Counted from the first letter of the stretch, positions 23,314 through 35,670 are shown. The stretch is DNA of 64,000 bases from Zopfochytrium polystomum (GCA_025765615.1 JAIVFJ010000086.1:1-64000), one strand, 5' to 3'. The notes: generated from the letters alone by a model not told the origin. Made by a program: numbers and translations.

Positions 23314-23972
23314 TCAAAACGCCCCCATCCACCAAAACACAGCCGTGCCCACCCACACGCGTACCCCCGCCGCTGCTGCAGCCGCCGCCATTCCTATTCC
23401 TCCTCCAGCACTACCACCCGCCGCCGGCGCCACGACAAGCACCAGCGTCGAAATCCACAGCGCCTGCGCAAGGCCAAGTCCTCCTTGCACGTCCAGGTCC
23501 GCCTCGCGTCCAAACGACGGCGAAAACGACGACGGCGACGACAACGGCGACGCGCCGCGGTGGCAGGCAGAGAGCGCGCGGAGGAGGTTGAGGTGGATGG
23601 TTGACTGTTTTTTTGTTTTGGGGAAAGGTAAACTTGAAAACTTGATAATACACTGGGGAAAAAAAAAAAAAAAATAAAAAATTGAGGGATGAACCCTTTT
23701 CGATATAGTAATACCTTGACCAGCGCCGCTGCAAAGCTCAGCAGGACCGACGCAAAGCGGCGGCGGCGGCGGCAAAGGAGGAGGAAGAGGCGGCGGTCGT
23801 CTGACGGTGCATCGGTAGTGCCTACGGGCCTGAAGGAGTGAAAGAGTAGAGTGGGGAAGGTGGTGTGTGTGTGAGTGTGTTTGTGTGTGGGTACAGTGAG
23901 TGCGAGTGGAGTGAGGGCAAGCGAAAGCGAGGGAAGCGCGAGAAACGCTTGTTGGTTAAGTTCAAATTGCAA
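23314..23972 (-). CDS. Possible small membrane protein, not recognised
   Basis: Two minus-strand pieces join in frame across a 110-nt intron (23605-23714, GTATTA donor, long pyrimidine tract, AACAG acceptor). The joined frame has hydrophobic segments FASVLLSFAAALVK before the join and LAQALWISTLVLVVAPAAGG after it, then an Ala/Gly/Val-rich end and TGA at 23314. The N-terminus (MQFELNQQAFLALPSL) includes a His-Thr microsatellite translation, so the real start may be further in. No family is recognised. Confidence 0.28.
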
Positions 23973-25087
23973 AACCTTGGGCCGAAAAACAAGACAGAGT
24001 AAAAAGTTTTCTTCTTCTTTTTCTTTTCTTTTTTTTTTTTTTTTGCGATGACCGACCTTCCGAATGCCCTGTGCCAGTTAACAACGCCATCAAGTGAAGG
24101 AAGCTGCGAGGAGCCAACGGCATCGATGACGGTTGTGACGAGCGCTGCCGCCGCTGTTTTTTTTTTTTTTTTTTTTTTTTTTTTTGGTGCGGCGGAGGAC
24201 GGAAGCGGTTAAGTCAGGCGGCTGTGGCTGATTGGACCGGCTGGGCGGCCTGGCGGCCGGCGCATGCGAGCGAGCACGGTTGGCGAGCGCCACATCTGCA
24301 GACGATATCAACATGTGGCGGAACGCAGAGGCGCACGCAACGGGTGGTGGGGAAGGAGTTTTGCAATATTTACTTGGCTCTTCGACGGTGACACGCAGTA
24401 ACTGGGGTGAGGAGGACTCAACTGATGGACAGAACAACCACCCACATCTGCTCTCGTCTTTGTTTTTCTGCTTGGAGAGATGAGATTTCTGTCTCCCAAA
24501 AACAAACGTTGTTTTCTTTTTTTCCTGTGAGACCATGAGATCATGGCATATCCTGTATTGTTTTTGTGATTTGACTTTTTCTGGTTATGGCATAGACTGA
24601 ACTGCGGAGCGACCGGGTCAAACTCGGTTTGGCCGGCCCGTCCGATGTGGGTTGATGACGGTTGGACACATAAGAGCGCCAACGTCAAGGGAAAGATAAA
24701 GGAACGGGGGGGTTACAGATCACAACATCAAATTGAATCCAAAATTTGAAAAACAGAAAGAAAGTAGTGAGAGGGAACAGGAAGGATTTGAACAAAAGTG
24801 AGTGTTTTGAGTGAGGAGAACAACGAACAGGAAGAGAAGAGCGCGACCAGAGAGAAGACGAAAGAAAAACGAGAAAGGCGATCGTGGACGGAGTTTGCGG
24901 GGTTTCGAAACAAAAAAAGGAGGACGTAAGAGGGGAGTACCAAGCCCAACAGTAACAAGGGGGGTGGGGAGGAGAAAAAAAAATCCAACATAATAGCCTC
25001 TAGAATCCTCAAGAAAGTATCGCAGCCCGCAGCGGCGTGGGTTTAAAACCCACGTCACCGAACAACATCACCCCTCTGGCGTATCTT
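23973..25087. other. Spacer with poly-T tracts, no gene seen
   Basis: It holds T-runs at about 24030-24043 and 24157-24185. A near-palindrome (CGTGGGTTT/AAACCCACG, about 25035-25053) lies just beyond the permease stop. Open frames are short and not convincing. Confidence 0.55.
24157..24185. repeat. 29-nt homopolymer T tract
   Basis: An uninterrupted run of about 29 T on the plus strand, a likely site of assembly-length error. Confidence 0.9.
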
Positions 25088-26806
25088 TCACTTCTTGTCG
25101 ACGACCTCGATGCCCTCGGCGCGAGCGATGGAGCCGCCAGCCTCGACGGGCCACTTCTCCGGGTGGCGGTGCTTGGACCACCAGAATCCGTGGGAGAAGT
25201 AGACGACGAGACCGATGGCGAGCCAGATGACGACACGGAGGAGGGTCTGGGTTGTCCCGCCCTTGATGAGGACGACGATGATGGCGGCGATGGAGAGCAG
25301 GGGCCAGACGAAGCCACCGATGCGGCCGCCGGGGACGGCGAAGGGTCGGGCGCGCTCGGGCTCGCGGATGCGGAGGACGATGACGGCGACGGCGGCAAGG
25401 AGGAAGGCCACGAGTGTGCCGACGGAGGTGAGGTTCGCGAGGACGTCGATGGGGAGGAAGCCGGAGGCGATGGCGGTGACGGAGCCGGTGATGACGGTGG
25501 TGACGATCGGGGTGCGGGTCTTGGGGTGGATGTAGGCGAAGCTCTCCGGGAATAGACCGTCGTGGGCCATGGCGCGGAAGATGCGGGGTTGGCCGATCAT
25601 CATGACCATCATGACGGAGGTGAGGCCGGCGAGGGCGCCGAAGGCGAGGATACCGCCGAACGCCTTGGGACCGCCGGCGTCGATGAGCGCGTTGGCAACG
25701 GCGGCTTCGTTGGGGATCTGGCTGTAGGGGAGGAGGGTCGCGAGGACGAGGCAGACGGCAATGTAGAGGACCGTGCAGATGGCGAGGGACGACAGGATAC
25801 CGATAGGAAGGTCGCGCTGCGGGTTCTTGGCCTCCTGAGCGGTGGTGGAAACGGCGTCGAAGCCGATGTACGCGAAGAACACGGTGATGGAGCCGCGGAA
25901 CACACCGTCAGCGCCGAACGGCATGAAGGGCGTCAGGTTAGCGCTGTTGGTGTACTTGATGCCGCCAAAGATGAACATAAGGACGATAACGAGCTTCGTG
26001 ACGACAAGAATGTTGACGACCACGGACGACATCTTGACACCGGACGCGAGGAGGATGGTGATCAGGATGGTGCCGACAAACGCGGGGATGTCGAACTTGT
26101 TGCCGGTGGTGTAGAACTGGCCCTTGTCCTCGTCCCAGGCGACAGGCGCGCCGGACAAAGTGGGGTCGAAGGTTATTTTGCCCTCGGACGCGGTGTTGAG
26201 GAAGATGCCGAGGTACTGGCCCCAGCCGACGGCGACCGACGCGGAACCGACCATGTACTCGAGAATCAAATCCCAACCGATAATCCACGCGACAAACTCG
26301 CCGAGCGTGGCGTAGGTGTAGGAGTATGCGGACCCAGACACGGGGATCATCGCGGACAGCTCGGCATCTGATTGAAGAAAAGAGAGAGCGATTTAGCCTC
26401 GGAGCCAACAACCAGGCAGGGGGGGGGGAAAAAAAAATCAGCTAGAGACTCACAGCACAGAGCAGAGAGCGCGCAGACAACACCGGCGATCAGGTATGAA
26501 ATGACGACAGCAGGCCCGGCCACGGCGCGAGCAACTCGGCCAGTGAGGGTGAAGATACCAGCACCAATAATAGCACCGATACCTGATTTTTGGGTTGGAG
26601 AAAGGGCAAGTAGGTTAGCAAGTTGGTGGCTGAAAAAAAAAAAAGAAGAAAAAGGAGGCCAAGAACGAACCCATGGCGGTCAAGTCGAAGGCGGTGAGGG
26701 CCTTCGAGTACTTTGCCTTCTGATGGCCGTGGTCATCCAAGTCTTCGTCGTCGTCCGCCCAGTCGCCGACCGGCTTTGGGCGGAAAAGGGACATGAAGGT
26801 GTCCAT
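25088..26806 (-). CDS. Cationic amino-acid transporter (CAT/APC family), copy 1
   Basis: APC-superfamily permeases of the CAT type carry arginine, lysine and related amino acids across plasma or vacuolar membranes. Exons 26806-26671, 26582-26454 and 26367-25088 give 514 residues with matched phases. An acidic cytosolic N-terminus (MDTFMSLFRPKPVGDW...) precedes TM1 with IGAIIGAGIFTLTG, the substrate-binding glycine motif. TM2 leads to AELSAMIPVSGSAYSY. Later segments include VFFAYIGFDAVSTTAQEAKN and QRDLPIGILSSLAICT. About 12-14 hydrophobic helices can be counted. Exon 3 has no intron after WIIGWDLIL, unlike copy 2 at 33165. A TTATAAAA element lies about 150 bp upstream. The gene is divergent from copy 2, with the fumarate reductase gene between. 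Confidence 0.87.
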
Positions 26807-26954
26807 GGCGGGGAGAGTAGGGCGTGTGGGAGTGCGGGAGGGTAGACAGCAGCGGGAAGCGGAAGGAAGGAAGGAAGGAAATAAAGGAAGGCGGGTTTGG
26901 TACGATTCAACTCGCGATCGGAACAGCTTGGCTTACCCAAAAGGGGGCGCCGCC

Positions 26955-26962
26955 TTTTATAA
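26955..26962 (-). promoter_or_regulatory. TATA-like element of permease copy 1
   Basis: TTATAAAA read on the minus strand, about 150 bp upstream of the ATG at 26806. Copy 2 has a TATAAA at a similar distance. Confidence 0.45.
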
Positions 26963-28860
26963 GCTGTTTGGCCGCTGTTTCCCAAAATCGCTTCCAAGCA
27001 ATGCGCCCGCCTCCCTCTTTTGGTTTTCGGGGCGTGGCGCCTGTCGGAATGCCTTTCCCCCCGCGTTCCTCCTGATGGATTAGTCCTCGACACACAGACA
27101 GAGGGGCAGACAGACTCTGATGGAAAAGAAAGGAAAGGGTCAGCTGGTCTGCGAGAAAGAAAAAAAAAAGAAAAGTCTGTCTCTCTTCTTTCTCTTTCCT
27201 AAATCAATCATAATCAATCAATCAAAAGTCATCAATTGATTATCTCTGCTCCCTGATTAGCTTCCCTTCTCTCTTCCTTTTTTCTTTCTCGCCTGCGGGC
27301 TGAGTGCGGATGATTTTCTTGATTTGACTGTTTTTTTTTTTTTTTTGCGTTCGCACTGGCTTCCTGTCAAACACGAACAATCAAACACCCAAAAAACAAA
27401 TTTTTTGTTGTTTGTTGTTTCATTTTCCAATAAATTTTTTATCTTCATTCAGCCACAACAAAAGGAAAGTTCATCCGCCCTCCGCCGCCCCGCGACAGAT
27501 TTTCGGTTGGGTCATCATCGCTTTTAGCGGCCCCCTTTGATGATTGGTCCCGCAGTGAGGGCAGCGCCCTGCCGAAAAAGGAATATCAGTTGGGTGTTGT
27601 GGGATGATTGATGGGTTCTGATGAAAATTGCGAGGCAAACTCAAGCCTGTCTGCATGTCTGTCTGCCTCCTCAGTTTGTATTGGCGCTCTTCGGCGCAAG
27701 GAACAGAAGCAAACCAAAACACAAGGACTACCTCCACCTTCATCCCTGGAACAGCTTGATTTCTCCCGCTTCGCCATCGGGGTATCACATGAAAGGCTGA
27801 GGGTGCAATCTCTCCCTGTCTCTCGCTCTCTCTCTCTCTGTCTCTCTCTCTCTATCTCACTCTCTCTCTCTATCTCTCTCTCACTCAGAGAATCCGCGTC
27901 CCTCTCTTCATCCTAGGAACCGCTTGAATCAGGGACGACTTTCATATCGCGCGCATTGCTCCTTTTGCAATTATCGGGCTTTGCCGCAGATGAAATCCGG
28001 CCCAGCGCGTGGCGGTCGCCGCCCTTCTCGTCGCACTCCAACTCACAATATGCGCTCGCTCCCCCAAAGAACAACAACAATCAAACAAGCTCAGCCTTAA
28101 TAGTCGAGCAACTACTAATATTTGGAATGTCACTGTAAGCGAGAATAGAGACAGTCGGCAAAGCGATTTATTTCGTCTTTGGAAATTGTAGTGTCCGTTC
28201 CGTGCCCCGCATCCTGTGACCAGCTTTCCACCTGCATATTTGCGCACATTTATCCACACTTCCGCTCCTCCCAAATCGGTGCTGATCGTCCTCCCACGTG
28301 GGACAAATGTTGGAAGGGGATCTTCCCTCTTTTTTTTCTTCAATTTCTTTGTTCTGTTCGCACTTTCTCTTTTTTGGACGCTGAAAGGAAAGATCAAGGT
28401 CGTCCCGTGAGCCTCGCTCCACCTTCCACTCGATCGTTGAGCCTTCGTGGATCATCCTCGGGCAATGCGTATGTCCTCGCTATGCCCACCCGTGCCGCTG
28501 TTTGGTTCTCGTCCTGCGCACATGGCAACTCTTCAGGATTCTGCAGTCACTACATGTAACCTCCGCCCGAAACCTCATCAATCAAGCGCCAGCGTTTCAA
28601 AGTCTCAAGCGATGTGCTACGGTGCTTCGTTTTACGGAGGTTGTAGAATGTGAACGAGGTTTTCAGGGATGTTACTCAACACCTTTCATGATACTTAGGA
28701 CAAATGAAGAGCGGCAAACAAAATTGACAGAAAGCAAAACAAGGTAAATGGTGTCGTTGAAATTCCCTTTTCGCCAGTTCCCCAGGCGAACACAACCAAA
28801 GTCGCCAGTCAAAAAAATATCAAACTCAAAACTGGAGGTGGAAATGGCACAAATCACCGC
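26963..28860. other. Spacer between permease copy 1 and the fumarate reductase gene
   Basis: It lies upstream of the permease and downstream of the reductase, and includes poly-T and poly-A runs, short GGAA and CAAT repeats and a (CT)n tract at about 27808-27886. No supported gene was found on either strand. Confidence 0.55.
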
Positions 28861-30924
28861 TTACTGCTTCAGCACACCGATGATGGTCTCTGGCGCGTAT
28901 TTGGCGACGACTTCCTTCTTGTGCATCATGTTGAACTCCTCTGTGGCGTCCTTCCCGGCGTAGATCAGGATAGCTTTCTTGCCTCCAGGGTGGTCTATAA
29001 GTGTTAGGGAGTGTAACTATCAGCTCTGGCCTTACAGTGATTTATTCTATTGTACTTACCCTTGAGGAAGTGGGTGGCATCCAGGACCTCGCCGTTCACG
29101 ATGACCCAGCAGTCGCCTTCGGTGTTGTGCTTCGCAACCTCATCTGCGGTAATCTCGCGAAGCTTCTTGGGGGCTGCAGCGGCGGGGGCGGTTGCCGGAG
29201 CCGTGGCGGCAGCGGCAGGCGCCGCAACCGCAGCCGGGGCGACGCCAGAGGGTGCGGATCCGTCAAAGGAGATGTTGACGTTCACGCCGTTGATGGAAAT
29301 GCCGATGGGGGAAAGGTGGCCGGCAATTCCGGCGACACGGCGGGAGGCGGTGTCGTTGGCGAGCGAATCCAAAAGGTACGATGCGGCAGTAGCACCGGCA
29401 ACACGGCCGTATACGACGCAGCCAAGAAGCGAAGAGCCGCCGAGACGGTTGGCGCCGTGGACACCACCAGCGACCTCACCGGCAGCGAAAACGCCTGGAA
29501 GTGGCTTCGCCTCGGGGCCGGAAAGGACGCGAGCGTGGTCGTCGATTTGGATACCGCCCATGGTGAAGTGCAGGACAGGGGTGACGATCGACACCCAGAA
29601 GGAGTCGTTGATGTCGAACGGCGCATTGTGGAAGAACTTCTTTCCGAACGGGCAGCTGTTGTTGGCGGCAATGGTGTTGTACTTCTTGAAGGTTTCCTCC
29701 AAAACAGACGGGGCAATGCCCATCTCCTTGGCGAGGTCGCTGCCCGTCTTGAAGTGCTTCATGAGGCCGCGGCCCATGTAGTGCTTGCAATGCCACTCGA
29801 TCTCCTTGCCGGCCTTCGAGTTCAGCACCAGGCGGAACGGGCCCTTGTTTTTCCACATCTGACCAGTAACGTAGTCACGGTGGCCGAGCTCGTCCGCGAA
29901 ACGTTGGCCTTTAGTATCAAGGAGAAGACCGCCGACACCGCGGAGCGCCTCCGCAGCCAAGAACTTGACCTTGGCGTCCGGTTCCTTGGGGTCAACAAGA
30001 CCGGTGGGGTGGACCTGGACTTTGTCCATGTGGATGGTGTTGGCACCCGCTGCACTCGAGAACTTGATACCGTCACCAGTGCAGTGGTCACCGTTCGTGG
30101 TCGGGAGATCGTAGATCTCCGGGCTTTGCAACAATAATAAAGAAATGTCAGCACTGAAGGATTAAATTCGGCAACAAGGGACGTAGCGCACCGGTATTTC
30201 TTCAGGAGGGAGGTTTCGGTGAAGTCGGCCGCGTAACCACCAGTGGCAATCACGACAGGGCCATAAGCCTTGTGGGTCTGGCCGCTAACGGCATATTCGA
30301 TACCAACAACTTTTCCATTCGCGTCCTTGATCAAGGTCTTCGCCTCGGCTTTCTTGATGATCTTCACCTTAGACGGAGAGGAGATGGCAAGGTCCTCAAG
30401 GGCCTCCATCAGAGCGTATGTGATGGTCATGCCTACGCGCAGCAAGTAAGAAACGGAGGAGTTCCACCATGAAACGTACCAGGGAACTTCTCCTTGCCAC
30501 GGTGAGTACGGGGCTGAGAGTGTCCTCCAAGGCGTGACACCAAAGACAAGTCGACACCAAACTTGTCGGAGATCCACTCGACGGCGGAGCCCGACTGGTA
30601 GGTGAGGACTTTAGTGAGGGGGGGTTGGATCTCGGCACGGGCCGACTTGGCCGAGTCCTCGTAGAAGATGGCCGACGTGTCTGGGATACCCAGCCGTTGC
30701 TGTGCGGTGGTTCCCGCGCCGTTGATGCCCGACGTCGCCTTGGTGGAGTTACCTACAGCGCGATCAGCATACGATTTGAGTGCTGGGTCTGACAGCAGCA
30801 AAGCGCACTCACCACCGAGGAAGGAGTTCTTGTCGAGGAGGAGGACGTTTCCGCCACGCTCGAGGACAGTGTGGGCTGCGGACAAACCAGCCAGGCCACC
30901 ACCGATAACGATGACTTGAGACAT
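28861..30924 (-). CDS. Soluble fumarate reductase with C-terminal cytochrome b5 domain
   Basis: Reduces fumarate to succinate to reoxidise reduced flavins or NADH, related to yeast Frd1/Osm1. Exons: 30924-30813, 30752-30480, 30432-30192, 30123-29060 and 28994-28861, 607 residues, all in phase. The Rossmann motif VIVIGGGLAGLSAAHTVL begins at residue 4, leaving no room for a targeting peptide, so cytosol is likely. Flavin and active-site motifs follow: STKATSGINGAGT, LPTTNGDHCTGDG, QVHPTGLVDP, VLHFTMGGIQID and HGANRLGGSSLLGCV (catalytic His and Arg of the SdhA/FrdA family). After an Ala/Pro linker the b5 domain reads ITADEVAKHNTEGDCWVIVN, then DHPGG with the first haem histidine and a second His in NMMHKKEVV. 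Intron 30753-30812 is 60 nt and open in frame, so retention would add 20 residues. Confidence 0.9.
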
Positions 30925-31987
30925 TGTGCTAAGTGTTCGAGTTACGGAAATGAGGGTGTGTTACGAATAGGTATCTGGATGGTTGGGGGGTGGGATGAAA
31001 GAAAGGGTCAGTGGATATTTAAAAAGGAGGAGGGATAGGAGGCGCGCGGAAAAACTCGGTATGGAAAGAATGGGTGCCTCCAAGAGGAAAAACAGCAGTG
31101 GATCACGACAGATCAAGGTTTAGGGGGACGGACATATGGGTAATAAATAGAAGTGAAGGCCTGAAAACTTGTTCTGGTGGAAGGCAGCAGCGCGAAGAAG
31201 CGCTTGGTTGTCGTCGATCTTTTCTGGAAGATCGCCACTGCTCGGCGATCCCCTTCCCGAGAAGATTGGCTTTGACCGCTCGCTCCTCAGCACGCGGATC
31301 AACCAAGCCGTGGTGGGAGGCGTCTCTAAAGTGGGTGGGTGGCGCGTTTGCCGAGGCCTAACCCCGCATGGCGCGCGGGGGTAGCGGCTCTGACCACAGA
31401 CGAGTCCCTTCGATGCTGGCGCCGTGGCGGGACTGGCGCTTCTTCGGTTCTCTCACCTGTCGTTGCCTGTTTTTTTTTTCTGCTTGTGGCCAAGAAGAAT
31501 GCGCGACCCTCACAAATGGAAGAAAACTCACGTGACTCACAGTGTCATGTGAGAGAAGCCGGCGAAGCACCCGATGACGTCGGAGTGACACCGTCTGCGT
31601 CGCCGGTTCGGTCCGGCAGCGTTTATGCATTGGCGTATTCCGAGCCGACAGCCAGTTGCGACCTATTGCCAACCGACCAAAGAGGTGATGTGATGGACCA
31701 ACATGCACCGTGGGATTCGGCACACCGCTTTTGGCCGCAGCCGCTTTGTATTGATTGACTTAGTTTGCGCGGCAGCCTTGTTCTATGGTCCACCCCACTC
31801 CTTCCGTCTCGGCACGTTTCGGGAAAATCACAATCATGAGGACCGGGCAAATGCTGATCCATCCAACAACTGAGCTTCTCCTCGTTTGGACATTTTGACG
31901 TGAATTGTTGACAAATTTAGTTCGGTCGATTTGACCTTGGATTGGGCTCCAAGAGCTCCAGTTTGAGCGAACGCAGGTGGCTCGACG

Positions 31988-32066
31988 ACTTTTGGCTGAA
32001 GAAGCAGTGACGATTCGTGGAAGATGCGGACAAGTGGACTTTGTCACTGCTTCTTCAGCCAAAAGT
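31988..32066. repeat. 24-bp perfect inverted repeat with 31-nt loop
   Basis: Arm 31988-32011 (ACTTTTGGCTGAAGAAGCAG plus TGAC) is exactly complementary to 32043-32066. The 31-nt spacer is unique. Arms of this length are unlikely by chance and would form a strong hairpin in DNA or RNA. Confidence 0.92.
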
Positions 32067-32996
32067 GGACGCTGCACTCAATCACCCTCAATTTCACTGC
32101 AATCCCCAAAAAAACAAACGTCGGAAAAGGGCTTTAACCTTATGTTCAATCGCGCTGTTCAAAGAGTTGGAGGCGTCTCATTTCGCACGCCATGTCGTAT
32201 CATTAAAGGTCCCAAAGCCTCGAGGTAGCATCGCGATCGCATGTGTCTCCTGGTCGTCAATATCGTCCAGACCGTCCGGCCTTGAGGCTGCCTTAGGAGG
32301 CAAAGAAAGAAGAGAATCCAGAACCCGAGAGGGATTCAGTAGATGCGAGCTCTTTCGATCACTGGGTTGGATAGGGCAGGTGTGCAGGGCGGGTGCGGTG
32401 CGATAAGGATTGGGCTGCTTCGAAAGAGGTCCTGCGCCACAATAAACAATGGATGGTCAAACGCCAGTCTTCATCTCCGGCGAGGTGCCGGGCGAGACAA
32501 GATGATCTTCTCTTCCATCTGTGAACAACTGTGACAGGATAATCTTGATCGGTGAGACAACAGGAACCTTGATTTTTTTTTTTTATGTCTTCGTTTAAAG
32601 GTATTGCCAAAAATAGGTCCGACTACATTTTACTGCTACGTGAAGGTAATAGATTTACTGAACCCTTACCACGATTGGATAATTGATCAGTCGCTCTCTC
32701 TCTTTTGGTAAATCTGATACCCAAAAAAGTCTTGCCAAATCGGGAACAATTACCCACCGCCGCGCAATCGTCGAAGGCAAAGGGTTGGGTTCCGAACAAA
32801 CAAACAAGCGAGACAACATCAACAACCAACACCTGCGAGACAATTAAGTAGTGGCTGTTTGGTTGGTTGGTTGTGTTGCTGTTGTTTGAGGGGGCCATAC
32901 TATTGGAACGAGTGTCCGTCAGCCAACGATTGCCCTCATGACGATTATTGATCGTGATCACGCAAAACAGGCGGCGCGCAGCCAGGCGGGCCCAGA

Positions 32997-33002
32997 TATA
33001 AA
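32997..33002 (+). promoter_or_regulatory. TATA-like element of permease copy 2
   Basis: TATAAA about 165 bp upstream of the ATG at 33165, matching the arrangement in copy 1. Confidence 0.45.
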
Positions 33003-33164
33003 GCGGCGGACCCCCTCGAAAGTCTCTGCCGTAAAAACCAATACTCCCTGCCACCCAGCCAGAACATCGAGGAGACCTCCCTCCGTCCTCCTCCTCCTCT
33101 TCCTCACCCGCTAGACATACAAGAGAGACTCTCGCCAGTCCAGCAAGCGCAGCACCGCCCAGCA

Positions 33165-34948
33165 ATGGATACATTCAAATCGTTGTTCCGGCCTAAGCCC
33201 GTCGGCGACTGGTCCGATGACATCGACGGCGAGTTCGACTCCCACGGCCGCAAGACCGGACAATACTCTAAAACGCTCACTGCTTTCGACTTGACCGCCA
33301 TGGGTAAGCTGATGGAGTGCTTGACCAGTCCCTCTTGACTTTCCTTCTGGCTGTTCACAGCTGGTCATCGCCACTTCCTATCTACAAAACACGACAATTT
33401 TCTGACAACCACCACCACCAGGCATCGGCGGTATTATCGGTGCCGGTATTTTCACTCTCACGGGTCGTGTTGCTCAGGCTGTTGCCGGCCCCGCCGTCGT
33501 TATCTCCTACCTTATTGCTGGTGTTGTCTGCGCCCTGTCGGCTCTCTGCTGTAAGTTCGAATTCGTCGCCCAGCTCTTGTCCTGACATTGCTTCTCTCTA
33601 CCTCAGATGCCGAGCTGTCCGCGATGATTCCCGTGTCTGGGTCTGCCTACTCGTACACTTACGCCACTCTCGGTGAATTCGTTGCCTGGATCATTGGATG
33701 GGACTTGATTCTTGGTAAGTGGCATTCAGCTTTCGCACTCCGCACCGGACCGCCTCCCTTAGTCGATCAATTGCAGAGTACATGGTCGGTTCCGCGTCGG
33801 TCGCCGTCGGCTGGGGCCAGTACCTCGGCATCTTCCTCAACACCGCGTCCGAGGGCAAAATAACCTTCGACAAGAAGCTCTCTGGTGCGCCCATTGCGTG
33901 GAGCGAGGCCCGCGGCGAGTTCTACACGACCGGCAACAGTTTCGACATCCCCGCGTTCGTCGGCACCATCCTGATAACCATCCTGCTCGCGTCCGGTGTC
34001 AAGATGTCCTCCGTGGTCGTCAACGTTCTCGTCCTCACCAAACTCGCTATTGTGCTCATGTTCATCTTTGGCGGCATCAAGTACACCAACAGCGCCAACC
34101 TGACGCCCTTCATGCCGTTCGGCGCTGACGGTGTGTTCCGCGGCTCCATCACCGTGTTCTTCGCGTACATCGGCTTCGACGCCGTTTCCACCACCGCTCA
34201 GGAAGCCAAGAACCCGCAGCGCGACCTTCCAATCGGTATCCTCGCGTCCCTCGCCATCTGCACGGTCCTCTACATTGCCGTCTGCCTCGTCCTCTCCACC
34301 CTCCTCCCCTACTACAACATCCCCGAAGAAGCCGCCGTTGCCAACGCGCTCATCGACGCCGGCGGTCCCAAGGCGTTCGGCGGTATCCTCGCCTTCGGCG
34401 CCCTCGCCGGCCTCACCTCCGTCATGATGGTCATGATGATCGGCCAACCTCGCATCTTCCGCGCCATGGCCCACGACGGTCTATTCCCGGAGAGCTTCGC
34501 CTACATCCACCCCAAGACCCGCACCCCGATCGTCACCACCCTGATCACCGGCAGCATCACGGCCGTCGCGGCCGGCATGCTCCCCATCGACGTCCTCGCG
34601 AACCTGACCTCGGTCGGCACACTCGTTGCCTTCCTCCTCGCCGCCGTCGCCGTCATCGTCCTCCGTATCCGCGAGCCGGAGCGCGAGCGGCCGTTTGCGG
34701 TGCCCGGCGGGCGCATCGGCGGGTTCGCGTGGCCGCTGATCTCGATCGCCGCCATCATCGTCGTGCTGATCAAGGGCGGGACGACGCAGACCCTCCTCCG
34801 TGTCGCCATCTGGCTCGCCGTCGGCATCGTCGTGTACTTTTCCCACGGGTTCTGGTGGTCCAAGCTCAGGCACCCGGAGAAGTGGCCCGCCGAGGCTACC
34901 GGCTCGGTTGCTCGCGCCGAGGGAATCGAGGCGGTGGAAAAGAAGTAA
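33165..34948 (+). CDS. Cationic amino-acid transporter (CAT/APC family), copy 2
   Basis: Paralogue of the permease at 25088 and nearly identical to it through the membrane core, so the same transport role is expected. Exons 33165-33303, 33422-33550, 33607-33714 and 33777-34948 give 515 residues. The N-terminus (MDTFKSLFRPKPVGDWSDD) and C-terminus (EGIEAVEKK) differ slightly from copy 1. The TM1 motif (IGAGIFTLTG), PVSGSAYSYTYATLGEF and QRDLPIGILASLAICT are all present. It has one intron more than copy 1, a GTAAGT...GCAG intron at 33715-33776 that splits the Glu codon of the ILEYMVGS segment. The other introns sit at the same codons in both copies. Orientation is opposite to copy 1, giving a divergent pair about 6.4 kb apart. 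Confidence 0.88.
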
Positions 34949-35164
34949 GGAGCCCTCCGCCTCAGGTCTGCCTCCTTGGACGTGTGTATATCTGGCTTGA
35001 ATCTGGTTGCTCAGTTTCTTTTTTTTTTTCCTCGTCTCTTCTGCTCTGATGCTTGAATTTCTCGTTGCTCCTGTTGCGTTGGACCCTTCAAGTGCTGCTT
35101 TCTTTCGTTCCCGATTCGCTTCCGTGCCTACGAAGGTCTCAAATTCCAATTCATTCTTCAAGAA
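34949..35164. other. 3' flank of permease copy 2
   Basis: T-rich sequence after the stop codon. No feature beyond a likely transcript end. Confidence 0.4.
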
Positions 35165-35670
35165 AACAATTACCCCACCAACCTCATGCATCAATACTCC
35201 TTCATCTTTCCACTCCACTCCTTTCTCAACTCCCTTTCCTTCCCAACTCACTCGTTGCCCGCCTATTTTGTTGTTTTTTTTTTTGGATCAAGTTCAGTAT
35301 TCCCAAAATGTGATTCTGTGAAAGAAAACGTCGATCTCTTTGTGTTGCATATGCCCCCGTCCGGAACTGCAAACTGGACAATACATCCGTTGTAGGTCTC
35401 ATGAACAAAAAAAAAAGGCATCTGCAAGGAACTGGCGGCTGCAGTCACTGCAAGCCACACAGCGGGAGGAGTTTCCACAGGAAGCATCGGAAACAAAAAA
35501 AAGTTCAGACTTAATGCGCAGCTCCCGTTGTATGGCGAGCTGCGTTTGTCTCTCCGTTCCCGGACCCCATGGTCGCAATGTTGGCGGCACCTCCATTTCT
35601 ATAGAGAAATAAGCAAAGAACCCCACAGAGCCACGTTGCTGGTGTCAACAAAGGGGCCAAGCACGTCTTT
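35165..35670 (-). pseudogene. Relic of the 3' end and flank of a PQQ-propeller gene
   Basis: This stretch matches 40300-40860, the last exon and downstream flank of PQQ copy B, in the same orientation. Shared landmarks are CATGCATCAATACTCCTTC, the TATGCCCCCGTCCGGAACTG segment and, at 35530-35600, a degraded version of the terminal exon (compare GTATGGCGAGCTGCGTTTG with copy B). The exon has lost bases and is interrupted, so no protein is expected. Confidence 0.7.

Larger units (their letters stand above)
30925..33164. other. Spacer between the fumarate reductase and permease copy 2
   Basis: It serves as upstream region for both divergent genes. Apart from the hairpin at 31988-32066 and a TATA element near 32997 I see no supported gene; the frames present are short and lack family motifs. 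Confidence 0.55.

Noticed and set aside
25088..26371. Plus-strand open frames rich in Asp/Glu/Gly opposite both permeases
   Set aside because: Mirror frames occur opposite both paralogues with no family motif; antisense shadows.
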